From positions 7,935,527-7,999,526 of the forward strand of contig CM043870.1 in assembly GCA_023846275.1 (NCBI GenBank): a DNA stretch of 64,000 nucleotides. Direction: 5' to 3'. This DNA comes from Vanilla planifolia. Taxonomy: Eukaryota > Streptophyta > Magnoliopsida > Asparagales > Orchidaceae. The first letter of the stretch is position 1. Each line of letters starts with the position of its first letter. The notes under the pieces are model-generated. The model was not told the origin of the DNA. It searched no databases and was given only the letters and a program-made list of their open reading frames with translations. This document shows positions 41,301 through 51,986 of this stretch, in pieces. The position numbers and the translations under genes were made by a program.

Positions 41301-44008
41301 GGCACCTTCCTTAATTAATGACTTTCCATTTAGGATTTGAGGATCATACTGCCGATTAGGAGTGCCTTAACAATAATTTGTACCAACGTTTCTGATATAT
41401 TCCCCTTTATTGAGCTTAATTTTGTTGCAGTTTGTCTTTCTTGATTTGTAGAGTCCTAGAATACCTGATGAAAAGTTACATTCTCACTCTTTTGGTTACT
41501 TGAACTTTTTTTTTATAACTAATCAAAATTGGTTTGTTGAAAGCCAAATAATTTGGGAAAGCTCCCCTTTGAACTCTTTTTGCAAAAAATAGGCACATCT
41601 TTTGGAGAAAGCTCATATTCATAGTGCCTTACTTGGCCTGCAACTTTTTTATGTTCATCTTGTTCTATGGTCTTAGTGATGCCCGAAAGAACCCAAGGAC
41701 TTGTGGTCTGTACATTTCTATGCTTGTTTCTATCTTATACTTTTTATGAAAAACTGCGTTGTACAAATCTTGGTTGGCCATATGGATCGTGTAAACTCTT
41801 GGATGAGCTGGACTGGTTCATTTTAAGAGCTATCGATCAGCTTGGCCAAAGATTCTAGATTTGTGCTTCTGAAGTCTTGCCTACTAAACCTTCAGAAGAT
41901 GCAAGATTCAACCCTGGACCTATCAAGTTAGAGGAATCAAGCTTAGACCCACATGAGACAACAGGTGTCCCAATGCAATCAGGTCGCCCTCTGACCGATT
42001 TCTTTTGCTCTTGGCTCTGCTAGGCTTGCGGCCTCCTTTGATTGGATAGAGAGGGTGCAAAGACGGTAGAAGCACCCATGATAGCTATCAGCTTAAGTCT
42101 AATTGTCGTTACCGTCAAATGATCTCATGTGATCTGCATTGGTGATCCTAACGCAACCTGAATGTTGGGTGGCATTTCTAGACATGTTGAACACCTTGCT
42201 ATTGCCATTGGATCTGCCATCCGGTGCTGTGGGTCACCTCCAAGCACTATTCCTTACCATATTCAGCATGGCACATACTGCCATGGCTGAAGCCATCTCC
42301 CTTGATGCTTACCCTACGAAATCAGAAATCCAAATGTAGATGCAGAGCAAAGCCTCAAATATTGCTTGTAAATTTCTGTGGTTTGGCACATCTGGCTGTG
42401 ATGCTTTATTGTGGTTTAATCATTGTATTTCTTAGGTTAATTGAGTGCTACTTATAAATCATGATACGTAGTTTTTAAGCTATTACCAATCAATATAAAC
42501 ATACAGTTAAAATGGCCTAGAAACGTGGTGCAAACATTAATGGAGGACACTGGTTCAAGAAAATAGAATATGTGACTAACCATCTTTCGTTAGGATGTGT
42601 AAACAGAATGAAGTAAAAGAAAATCTCAAATGATTAATTTGTGGAACTAAAATGAAACTGAAGATCAAGTGACAGGGAATCAAAGCATAAGACGTCTGAC
42701 TGTATTTCTCATCACCATCATGAAAAATATTGTTGGCATTACATCATAAACGTGATTTTTTTTCTTGATCCTATTCTTGCCTGTGTTTGTGAAATTAATT
42801 TTATTTGCTACATAACTTCACTTTCTCTCTAATAGATTAGAATGCTATCAATGTTATCAGAACTGTGTAAAGGTTAGCATTATATTATATGGTTTTCAAT
42901 AGAGGGCATTAATTTCCGTTAAGGGGACTACAACTCCTACCATTTGGGGCTTGGAACTTCTAAAATTATATTTTTTTTCTTGTTCTGATGTCATTATCAT
43001 TGTATTTAGCTTTGACTTTTCTGTCCTTCCTGTCTACTATTGTTGAGGGCTGTATGAGGTTGGAAATCTAAATTGCATAATTGCTTAACTCGATTTTTAC
43101 CTTTAATAATACTGTTTTCTATCCTTTTACCTTCCATTTTCTTTTGCTTGTATTCCAACTACCTTTAGTTTTTGTTTTTTCTTTTTTGCCTTCTGTGTAG
43201 TAATCCATGACAAGAATCTTTTGAATATATTCTTTAATCATCTTATTTTATATTCATTACAATATCAACATACTTTTGATATATTTTTTTCTAGAATAGT
43301 TATCACCAACCCACCTTAAAATATTTTGTTGTCTTGTTTAAGATAAATTATAGATAGATTTTTTTTTTATGTCTATTCTAATTCTCAAGTAGATTTCTCA
43401 GGTTTCAAAATAAAAGGTGCAATTAAGTTCAAAATTCATTATGTTTTCTCTAAGATATACTTCAAAAATATATACATGGATACCAATATTTTGTAGAGCT
43501 ATACAGGTAGGTTATTATGGTGAAGGATATTTTATAGTAAAAAAAATGGGTTGAAGGCATAGTTGCATTATTTATAGAACATAAAAATCTCTTTGATTAT
43601 TTTGAAGGATTGATAAAATTATTTGAGAACTATGTCAAACATGAGGGATTTACCTCAGAATTAACCAATGTACTTTTTTTTTGAATTAGGAGCGTTAAGC
43701 ATAGTCTATGTAAAATTTTTAATAGTTGTTTTTATGTGTGTGATGTTATATTATATCATTGTACTCCATTTCTTAGGATGCCCCACGAGGAAAAAATTGG
43801 GTGACTTGATGCTAAATAGCTCTTGTTTACGTAGGGCTCACAAATGTTAGCAGCCCAAAATGTCTATTACATTTAGTCTTATCCTATATTTTGTAAGAAG
43901 TTATTTGCACTATTTGATCCCTCGGTAATCTAGTTGCAAGACAATAGCTTATGACATTTGCTTCAAGATGTATCCCTTTAGTTCAATTTTAGTGGTCATG
44001 TTCATATA

Positions 44009-44045
<37 letters not shown>

Positions 44046-47000
44046 CCTTCTTATTATAAGGCCAAGATTGCAAGCTATGATTTACCATGATCTCAATTAG
44101 CCAATCCAAAACCATATGGTAGATTATGTGTCATGCATCATAGGGCACTTGTTACAAATCTGCCAATGGGAATTGAATTTGCTAAGATTTATTCATGACA
44201 CCTTCTTTCTACATAATCACATATGACACTTGTTACCTTACAAGGGCCCATCCTTTTTGGTAAAGGTTCTTCTCCTCCCTCTACCAGGGTTATTTCTCTC
44301 TTGATGATGACATCCTGCCTCCATTAACAAGAGACTCCCTTGCCCCACCAATTTCATCCTCTCTTTGCTTCATGTTAATCTTGTCGACACCATCCAAGAA
44401 ACTGTAAAATTGAATTGAAAACTAGTGTGCAAATCACACAAAACGAGGTGAATTGTGGTCATAAAAATAATTTTTGTTATTTTTAAATGTATTTGTTTCT
44501 TAATAAAAATTTTAGGTTTGTAAAAAACCTTGATTATATATGTATATATATATATATATTATTTTTAATATGATAACAAATTAAATATAAAAATTAAAAT
44601 GAGACGACATTATAATTTTGAGATAGTTTGGTTCAAATTGGAACATACGTCCACTGTCAACCGAGGTCGGGAAAAAGACCACTGACAAAGGGTTACAACT
44701 TGAGATTTTTTCTTACTGTTCATCTCCAACTTACTAGTTTTTGCAGGTTTAACCATAACCTAGGCTTTTATGAGCTCAACCCTAACTTGGTTTTTTACTA
44801 GATCAAATCGAACTAAGGCTTTTGCAAATTGGGCCACCTAACCCAAAAAAAAAACAAAAATATAGCAACAAACAAATTTTCGACAAAAACTTATTATTTT
44901 TTTTATGCATATTGATGAATGTAAAAAAGGCACTAATAACTCAAAATTATGAAAAGAATTGAGAAAATGAAATCTTAGAAGAATTAGGTTTAACTGAAAG
45001 AATTTGGAACTTCAAGTAATCGTAAGCCATAGGTACTGCAAAGGGAAACTTATGCCAGTAAAATATGATGTAGCCTTTATTTGAGATGTTAAAATCTTGT
45101 TCATATTCATTAGTTATTTCATTTACAATGGTTAGGTATTTATAGAAAAATTTTTGTCATAGTCGTTAGAAAGTGAGTGAAAAGCTATTTCAAAAGTTGC
45201 TTCCAAACAGTTTAAAAAGATTTTAAAATATTCCTCCAAAATGGCTGCTGCAACGGCATAATAACGGCTAGTTTATTAGCTGTTAGACTTAATTGATCAG
45301 AGTTGTTGGGTCGGATTGAATGGAGCCGTTGGATCAGCACAAGAGATCTCGACTGTCCGAGAAAATGCTGTAAAGGCGGATATGTTCTGAACGGTTTGAT
45401 CAATCTTGATTAGATCTCGGTCACTTGATCAAGTCAGATGAGATCTAGATCGTTCGATTAATCAACGGTAAAATCAGGATTAGATCATGACCATAGGATT
45501 CAAATAGGAGAGATCTGGGTCATTAGATCAGGGATATATTATTTCAAACGACGGAAATAAAAATAGCCGTCCAGTGAAGTCGGACGAGATCACGACCGTT
45601 GGATGGATCAATCGATTATAGCAGATGAAGCAGTAACCGTCAGATCAGTTTATCAAATGGACGGTTGGATCAATTAAGATAACTGCTAAAAAGGCGCAGG
45701 TGATCTCCACTGTGCGATTGCAAAAATGCGCAATCGAACGGTGCTGAGTGCTGCTGATTTTGGATGCAGACAGGCACAAGGGATTTTAGTCCCACATTGC
45801 AGGGAATGATTAGTGTTTGGAATTTATAAACATTTGTGTGGAGGTATCATGCAGAGCCTAAATGGGACTGGCTTCCCACTTGTGCGCTCAGGAATTGATT
45901 ACCTGGGCATACTAGTAGCACACAGGTTTATACGGATCAGGCCCGACCCATACGTACTTAGTTCAAGTGTTGTTTGGCTACATCCACTGCCTTACCCCAT
46001 CCGGTTCAGGAATTCGCCGTCAACCAGAACTGGTTTGACCCGATTTGGTTCCAACCGATTCCCGACCCTTGACCTGAGGCTTGTGAGTGCTTGCTCAGGT
46101 CGAGTAGCCTTGCATTCGAGCATAGCTTGGAATGTGACATAATTTTTTTTATTTATTTAATTATGAAAATTTTAATAGAATTATTTTTTGATGTAATCAA
46201 GATTTACCAATCAACTTAACATAGAATTTAACAAGAATAAAAAATTATGATTTAATCAAAGAAAGAATGATTCAAAAATAGAATTATCAATGAATTATTT
46301 AAATATTTCAATAAAAAAAATTAAGAGATTGAAAAATTGAATCCTATTCGTTTGCTAAATCAAGGAGATGATTGAACAATTTACATGTCTGAATCTGATT
46401 TGAAATTGATATGAAAGGAAAGTTTCTTAAAATTAACAAGATAATATTCTATTTTATAGTAAAATAAAACTTTATCAAAGTTAATGCTCATGTCTTTGAT
46501 TTTTTAAGTTTTTTGAACACTCAAAGGTGTTTTGAAGATCACTAATTCACCATCTTTAAAAGTGCATGATTTGGTCTTTACATATAAACATATTTCACAT
46601 TAAACAAATCTATTATAATAAAATATTAAATATTTAAGGCTTGACTCATCAAATACAAAGGTGATTCAACAAAAATTCTTGATGAAGTAAATATTTTGGG
46701 TTAGCTGAATTGTGAGCTCTCTGCTTCGTTTCCGGGGCTCATCATGTGGCTCAAGACTAATGTTAATTATTCTATCAAATTTTGTCGAGCTCAACGACTA
46801 AACCCATTCAGCTTCAGCCTTCATCAAATATCACAAATTCTTTGGCACTCAGCATTTAGTGTTTGAAATCTTTTTTCATTCATCAAGATTCTCTCTTCTA
46901 AAACAGCCAATCAGTTATCATCTCAACGGTCATTTATGAACTCAAAAACAATATTGATCAGTAGGCTCCTCCTAGAAACTTAGTTCAACTGAAGGGTGGG

Positions 47001-48445
47001 AGGATCTTCGGATAGACTTCTACAAGGCTTTTACTAAGTAGAAGAAACCTTTGTACTTAAGCTAAAACGCTCTTTGTCTTCCTCTCTTTCTTGAGATCTC
47101 TTCATTTACTATTGAAATTTATTCTACCTCTCATTTAGAGAGTCATGTAACTCGAGAGGAGGTCCTCTCTTGTACCAACTCTGAATAATGAAGCTCTTTC
47201 TTTTCACCAAAGAAGGACCATGGTGTTTCCTTTGTTTGCTCTCTTTGGCCAGATTTTTTATTTTCTTCTTTCCCTTTTCCAGGTCTCGTAAATTTTATCA
47301 TTTTTTAAACTCACCACGACTATTTACTACTTAATCTTGTAATATTAATTATAATGTCCTTTACCTTCAACAATTTCTTTCATTAAGTACATCTTTAAAA
47401 GTTAAAACAAACATCAATTGTACATCTGTAAATAACTTCGCTTCCCCCTCTTTCTCAGAAACTGTAGGTATAGGCAGATTTTCCTTGACGAACCAATTCA
47501 TGTAATTGCTTAGTTGAGAGGCTTAGGGAATTATTGTGTTCTATTTGATTGCGGTGCTAAAAGCATAACTTCGGTGCTAAAAGCTTCAAAGCCCCAGAAA
47601 TAGTTGAGAAGGAATATTGACATCACTTCGGTGCTAAAAGCATCAGTCTTGTATTAACCTAATGATTTTTCTTTTTGTTCTGTGTCTCAAATCTTAAGCA
47701 TATCATTCTAGGAATACACGTAAAGACTGTTCAGGAACAAGTTTTTAATTCATTTAAGATTGATAATATTCTGATTTTATTGAAGTTATTTTTGTTTTTA
47801 GAGTTGAAAAAGCATGTTTTTTCTTAACATACTCGTGTAAAAAGTTGCGATAAGGTCGTACTAAACAAAGCCTTAGAAACCCTTCTTCTCATTGATTTTG
47901 TATGAACTATGCCTTGTAGTGCTGGAGTTTCCATCGGCAGCGAGATGTCCGGGGGGGTCTCCAACGTGACTGTTGAAAATGTTCGCATATGGAGTTCTCG
48001 ACGTGGTCTTCGGATAAAAACCGCGGCAGGCAGGGGCGGCTACGTGCGAAACATCTCTTATCGTAACGTCTCCCTCGACGACGTACGCGTGGGCATCGTC
48101 ATCAAAACCGACTACAACGAACACCCAGACGATGGCTTTGATCCCACCGCCATACCCAACATCGACAACATCACCTATGATGGCATCCATGGCGAGAGAG
48201 TGCAAGTACCCGTGCGGCTCCAAGGCAGCGAGGACGTCCCCGTGAAGGGAATTAGCTTCCACGACATGTCCATTGGTCTCGCTTACGTAAAGAAGCACCA
48301 CTTCCAGTGCTCCTTCGTCGAGGGTCGTGTCATCGGTTCCGTTTACCCCATCCCATGTGACAACCTTGACCGGTACGATGAACATGGACGGCTGGCAATG
48401 CGCTCCGCATCGCAGAATGTTAGTGACATTGACTATTACATGTAG
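26342..48445 (+). CDS. Glycoside hydrolase family 28 (polygalacturonase-like) protein
   Basis: GH28 enzymes fold as right-handed parallel beta-helices and mostly cleave homogalacturonan in pectin. Exons: 26342-26773, 31205-31325, 38842-39090, 41055-41208, 47920-48445; all joins keep frame and give 493 aa. One hydrophobic segment at residues 29-45 (IVFTVLWSLVFAFLVLS) follows a short basic N-terminus and looks like a signal anchor. The domain starts near residue 78 (FNLTDFGGVGDGVTVNTEAF). Motifs: NTDGIDPDSC (261-270), GDDGIAIKSGWDQYG (283-297), SAGVSIGSEMSGG (319-331), RIK (350-352). The family's GHG histidine is Ala320 here. The combination with GSEMSGG resembles a plant clade of probable polygalacturonases whose activity is unclear. 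Introns total about 20.6 kb and are full of transposon relics. The last exon is markedly more GC-rich than exons 2-4. Confidence 0.95.
28300..29700. repeat. Dispersed GTACGATA-rich repeat, copy 2 (GH28 intron 1)
   Basis: The block at about 28375-28430 (TTTTTAGGTGGTTTGGTTAA, then CCACATTCACC) resembles 54260-54310. The block at 29145-29260 closely matches 1605-1715. Many CATAC/GTACGAT motifs occur at 28880-29600, including CGTACGAGTACGATAC near 29102. No coding domain is visible. Confidence 0.55.
30190..30850 (+). mobile_element. LINE reverse-transcriptase C-terminal fragment
   Basis: Plus-strand translation, with frame changes and stops, matches the end of plant LINE RT: VINRIPIDWLKYKSTFGMLF at about 30368-30427 (family: HRIQAGWMKWRSASGVL) and NRLRWFGHFKYEKG at about 30615-30656 (family: RLRWFGHVQRR). 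Only the 3' part of the element is present, as is common for LINE insertions. It lies in GH28 intron 1, about 350 bases before exon 2. Confidence 0.75.
31560..32305 (+). mobile_element. LINE fragment, 5' half of an interrupted element
   Basis: Frame-broken translation matches the region just before and within plant LINE RT: VKCIKDDRKELLDEENIR (about 31708-31765), then blocks like DLAMDATHPLKDLI, LHLIFMDLE and MLIKGIYY (about 32110-32305; family MEATHLIRRLMEKY, LHMVFIDLEKAYDRVP, NLIKDMYDG). The reading stops at about 32305, where LTR sequence begins, and resumes at about 36740 on the other side of the gypsy element. Confidence 0.72.
32310..34499 (-). repeat. Left (3') LTR of the gypsy element
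   Basis: The right edge is set by TGTTACA next to the purine-rich tract. The left edge is inferred from where LINE homology stops (about 32305-32365). It contains about four tandem units of roughly 64 bases at 32935-33190, each with CATGTCTTATT, then AAGATAATATCACATTCAA. Two open frames near 33750-34110 fall in the CT-rich part of this LTR and are not genes. Confidence 0.65.
35140..36713 (-). repeat. Right (5') LTR of the gypsy element, inner side truncated
   Basis: It aligns with the right two thirds of the left LTR, including the tandem ATATCACATTCAA units at about 35160-35370. The homologue of 32310-32850 is missing, so the internal deletion probably reached into this LTR. A TA microsatellite lies near 35456-35470. 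Confidence 0.65.
36740..37640 (+). mobile_element. LINE fragment, 3' half of the interrupted element
   Basis: Continues the LINE RT: the catalytic-loop relic LIADNIVLVNNN (about 36843-36878; family FADDIVLVDE), then FCFIWFIFQNDSEVDW (about 37035-37080; family FRYLGSIIQNDGEID), and SYLRWLRYAKC near 37420-37455. It carries a 98-bp perfect tandem duplication at 37236-37431. Confidence 0.72.
37236..37431. repeat. 98-bp direct tandem duplication, two identical copies
   Basis: 37236-37333 and 37334-37431 read identically by eye, starting TGGTGGACATAGTCAAAGGG and ending AGAGTTATCTTA. Identity inside an otherwise decayed LINE shows the duplication is recent relative to the insertion. Confidence 0.93.
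39091..41054. other. GH28 intron 3, no recognisable element
   Basis: About 2 kb between exons 3 and 4. I see no coding domain or clear repeat boundary; the centre (40150-40750) is very AT-rich. Confidence 0.5.
41660..42360 (+). other. Less AT-rich island of unknown origin in GH28 intron 4
   Basis: Composition here is closer to coding DNA than the rest of the intron. Short open frames overlap at 41667-41858, 42139-42339 and 42224-42457, but none resembles a family I know and none is preserved over the whole block. It could be a captured gene fragment or an old element. Confidence 0.35.
44003..44043. repeat. (AT)n microsatellite
   Basis: About 40 bases of TA repeat with one G interruption in GH28 intron 4. 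Confidence 0.9.
44430..46140. repeat. LTR-like repeat with GATC...CGTTGGATC units
   Basis: The left end contains AGATAGTTTGGTTCAAATTG followed by a CGTCCACTGTCAACC block, similar to the heads of the dispersed repeats at 28375 and 54260. The part at 45290-45745 has about ten imperfect units such as GATCACGACCGTTGGATGG. TAGTCCCACATTG at about 45788-45800 is a phrase common in plant LTR-type elements. No protein domain is visible. Confidence 0.45.
46690..47330 (+). repeat. LTR-end-like sequence
   Basis: The stretch at about 47140-47260 (GGTCCTCTCTTGTACCAACT, then AATAATGAAGCTCTTTCTTT and TTTCCTTTGTTTG) resembles the R-U5 part of plant LTRs, with a polyadenylation-like AATAAT. I found no matching second copy in the window, so it may be a solo LTR fragment. 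Confidence 0.35.
47552..47643. repeat. Three copies of CGGTGCTAAAAGC
   Basis: CGGTGCTAAAAGC(A/T)T occurs at 47552-47566, 47572-47586 and 47629-47643, 280-370 bases before the last GH28 exon. Confidence 0.9.
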
Positions 48446-48870
48446 GAGGCAAAAGGATTCTATTCCTCTTCAACTCTTTTTCTTCCGTTCATAGTTTTGG
48501 ACGTTTAGGTTTTTGTAAATGTATTGATGATGTATTCTCTAACTTATTTTCAAACACTTGTGCCGAGCACAATCGTAGTGGTCTATGAATCTATATCAAT
48601 TTAAGAGACTACGTAAATGCTTTTAATTGAAATGATTTTAACAAGCACATTGGAACGTAGGACGAGCTGATGTCTAAGAAAATACAAAAGATTTCAGATA
48701 AAAATATAATATATCTGTTAGAAATGTACGTACGCTTTTGTTAATGTTGTGGTTTTAGTGGATGATTTTCTTCTATTAATATAATAAATAACCGCATAAT
48801 GTTTTTAATATAATTGGTCTTATAATTATCCAAAAATGAATGCTAATAGACCAAAAGTAATTTAGAAACA
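48446..48870. other. GH28 3' flank and spacer before the UBP1 promoter
   Basis: T-rich sequence after the GH28 stop probably holds its 3' untranslated region (TTTTTGTAAATGTATTGATG near 48510-48530). Nothing else is recognisable. Confidence 0.5.
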
Positions 48871-48874
48871 TTGA

Positions 48875-48886
48875 TGGGCTTGGGCT
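48875..48886 (+). promoter_or_regulatory. Tandem site II elements (TGGGCT TGGGCT)
   Basis: Two head-to-tail TGGGCT motifs lie about 90 bases upstream of a TATA box. A reverse site, GGCCCA, is at 48957-48962. Site II motifs are bound by TCP factors and are typical of plant genes for ribosomal, mitochondrial and RNA-processing proteins. Confidence 0.5.
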
Positions 48887-48973
48887 GAACCATCTTACAT
48901 TTGTTAAGCGATTGCCAATGTTTTGTAGGTCCACAAAAGTGAATAATTTAGAAATTGGCCCACGCATTGCTCC

Positions 48974-48980
48974 TATAAAT
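48974..48980 (+). promoter_or_regulatory. UBP1 TATA box (TATAAAT)
   Basis: CCTATAAATGG lies 264 bases before the UBP1 start codon, followed by a CT-rich leader (about 49030-49140), a usual plant core promoter arrangement. Confidence 0.55.
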
Positions 48981-49237
48981 GGCAGACTTGAAGACTTTTC
49001 TTTACGGGAACTTCTTTGCCTGCAGTACTTTCTCGGTCTTCTGCTCTGTTCTTCCCTTTTTTCCTCCCTCGATTTCGAGGGTTTTTCTTTTATTTTCTTG
49101 TTCTTTCTGTCTTTTTTTTCTCCACTTAGCCTTTCTCCTCCACCGAACCATAATTCTGAAAACCTTTCATTTTTTCCGATTCGATTGGATAGAGCTTTAA
49201 TTTTATCTTTGAGTAACTGTGAGGAACCCTAAGAAGA

Positions 49238-49411
49238 ATGCAGCAGCAGAGGCTCAAGCAGCAGGCTTTGATGCAGCAGGCACTTCTACAGCAGCAGCAG
49301 CAGGCTCTCCTCCAACAGCAGCAGCAGGCTCTCCTCCAACAGCAGCAGCAATCTCTCATTCAGCAGCAGCAATCCCTTCTCCAACAGCAGCAACAGCAGC
49401 AGTCACTCTAT
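49238..49411 (+). repeat. CAG-rich minisatellite encoding the UBP1 poly-Gln tract
   Basis: A roughly 24-base unit (CAGCAGCAGGCTCTCCTCCA plus flanking CAG codons) is repeated about four to five times in exon 1 and encodes repeats of QQQQ-A/S-L-L/I. Expansion or contraction by whole codons would change the low-complexity domain without shifting frame. Confidence 0.85.
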
Positions 49412-51927
49412 ACCCATCCCGGACTCTTAGCTCCTCCACAGGTATTCGCCTTTTTCGTTTGCATTTCATGAGCTATATTTGTGACCTCTCTCTGTGGAGT
49501 ATGGTTTTTCACCCTTGATTAGGGTTTTAGGGAGTGCAACTTTTGTTTATGGAGAATTTTTAGCTTGTTTAAATTATCTTTTCTACGTAGATAGATATAT
49601 CAATTTTCAGTTAGTTTGTTGTTTTTTTTTTTTGTTTTCTTATCTTTGTTACCTTTAATGTTATAATCTGAGGCTATATTTTTTATTTGTACACGCCGTG
49701 TTTCCTGTACTGCTGCAGCTTAACAACTTTTGGCTTCAATTCTATTTTGTTTTGTCAGTTGGAAAGGGTAGCTTTGCTTCCTGTTTAATATTTTTGGAAG
49801 TAAGCCTGCCTTCGGTTGCAATATGTGTGCAATAAAATAAAAAGAGTTGTTAAATTTTATGCTGTTATCTTTTGATACGTTCTTGCTTTTGATGTTTTGG
49901 TTATCTTCCTGGGTAATTTGGAGTGTAGCAAGTACCGTGTGGTTGAAGTTTTCTCTCACTTCTTAATAGTATTTATGTACTGCTATAGGTGGATTGTTTA
50001 TTTTAGTGCTTGCCATATTGGTTAATCTCCATAACTAGAACCCTAAAGACTCTGTCTGTAACTGGAATTTTCTTTGAAACTTGAGTATGGAAAGGTATTA
50101 GAATTATATTGGAGTGGGTATTTATGGGCATCCATCTTTTGATGCATTCACTCCTTTACGTTCATGTCACTTTTTGCGGTAGCTGACGTACCTCATGCTT
50201 TATGTAGTGCAAGTTTTTGTTGTTTTTCTATGACTCTTGATGTTATTGCTATACTGCAATGGGGTGATTAAGAACTTGGGTGTTTGAATTTCATCTTTTT
50301 TTTAATGAATATCACTCATAAACAATTTAGCTGTTATCCAATTTTTCTTTGACAAAAGGGGTAAAATGGCTACCCCATCGCATCTTCAATGAGAGCTATT
50401 ATTTCCAACCTTAGACTTTGTTGGATTACTAAATCCAATCTGATACATTTTTAGCAATAATAGTTTGATTTAATTTATTGTTGTTTAACATTTCTATTTT
50501 GCAGATAGAGCCAATTCCAAGTGGAAATCTACCTCCTTTGTTTGATTCAAGTACATGTCGCAGTGTGTGAGTTTTATAGGGCCTTTCTTGCTGTATTTTC
50601 CAAATGTCCTAGTTAATTCCTCTGCTATTCTTGTGATGATTACCTTTGATTTTAAATAAGTTGTTTGGTATGTCCTTTTAAGCTATATTTATGTGCAAAA
50701 CCTCAATCAAAAGTTTGATTTTTTAATTAACTGCATGTTATGTCTTCTTACTAACTTCTGCTGCATGATTGTTGGGAGATACCACAGTTATGTTGGAAAT
50801 GTTCATGCTCAAGTTACCGAAGCACTTCTTCAGGAAGTTTTCCAAAGTGTTGGTCCTGTTGAGGGATGTAAGCTTATCAGAAAGGAAAAGGTTTGTGTGC
50901 ATTGTTTTAATTACAGATATTTTTCTGTAGTTGGTCTTGATGGACTCACAAACCTAGTTAACTGGAGAGTTTACAAGGGTTGATATGTGAATTGAACAAG
51001 TCTTTTGAAGAGTTGCAAACATAGGGTTTTTTTTTTCCCAAGATATCAATATATGTTTTGTTTTAGAATCCTATTTTTTTTTTCTTGTTCTTGGTTGGAG
51101 CATGGGAGGGTGGTTGGCTTCCTTGTATTCATGACATAGATGAGTCAAATTCAACCCTATGTATCTTCATTTATAAACATTTTGAGAATCTAATATTGTG
51201 CAATTTTCGACATAAGAATATAAAATGTAATTTAACATTACAATCGAAGTGTTTTGTGGGAAGTGTGAAAGATTATTGTGCTGATATTTGGAAATGAGCA
51301 CCTTACCAGTTGGTAGCTGGGTTGTATAACTTTTGTGCTTCATTATCCATCTAACTCTACATTTATTTTTCTTCTTTGGCATGCCTATATTCCAATTTTT
51401 TTTAGTATGCTCATATTTTCTTTTTTTTTTTTTTTGCAGTCTTCTTTTGGGTTTATTGATTACTTTGATCGTAGGTCGGCTGCAATTGCTATAATTACAC
51501 TAAATGGGAGACAGCTGTAAGTGCCATTCAATTAGCTTTTTTTTTCTTATTCTTATTTTGCCATTCTAATTTTTTATATGCATCTCAAAATTTTTAATTT
51601 GCAGATTTGGCCAACCTATAAAAGTTAACTGGGCATATGCCAGCACACAGAGGGAAGATACTTCAGGTTTTACTTATCTGTATTTTTTAGCTAAGTTAGT
51701 TTGTTTCTCATTTACTCAGCAACTTTGGAACTCTACAGGGCATTTCAACATTTTTGTTGGTGATCTTAGTCCTGATGTTACAGATGCTGCCTTGTATGCT
51801 TGCTTCTCTGTGTATCCCAGCCTCTCGTAAGTTGCTATTGGATTTTCCATTTGCTGTTTTTTTTTCTTAATTTACATTAACTGTTTGTATCGTAATTATT
51901 GCCTGATGATTTTTGTTATGATTTTTA

Positions 51928-51986
<59 letters not shown>

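Noticed and set aside
47873..48385. 170-codon open frame on the minus strand
   Set aside because: It is the antisense shadow of the GC-rich last GH28 exon; the plus frame carries the GH28 motifs.
49219..49518. Ala/Thr-rich open frame of 99 codons
   Set aside because: It is the shifted frame of the UBP1 CAG repeats; the frame from the ATG at 49238 continues correctly into the RRMs.
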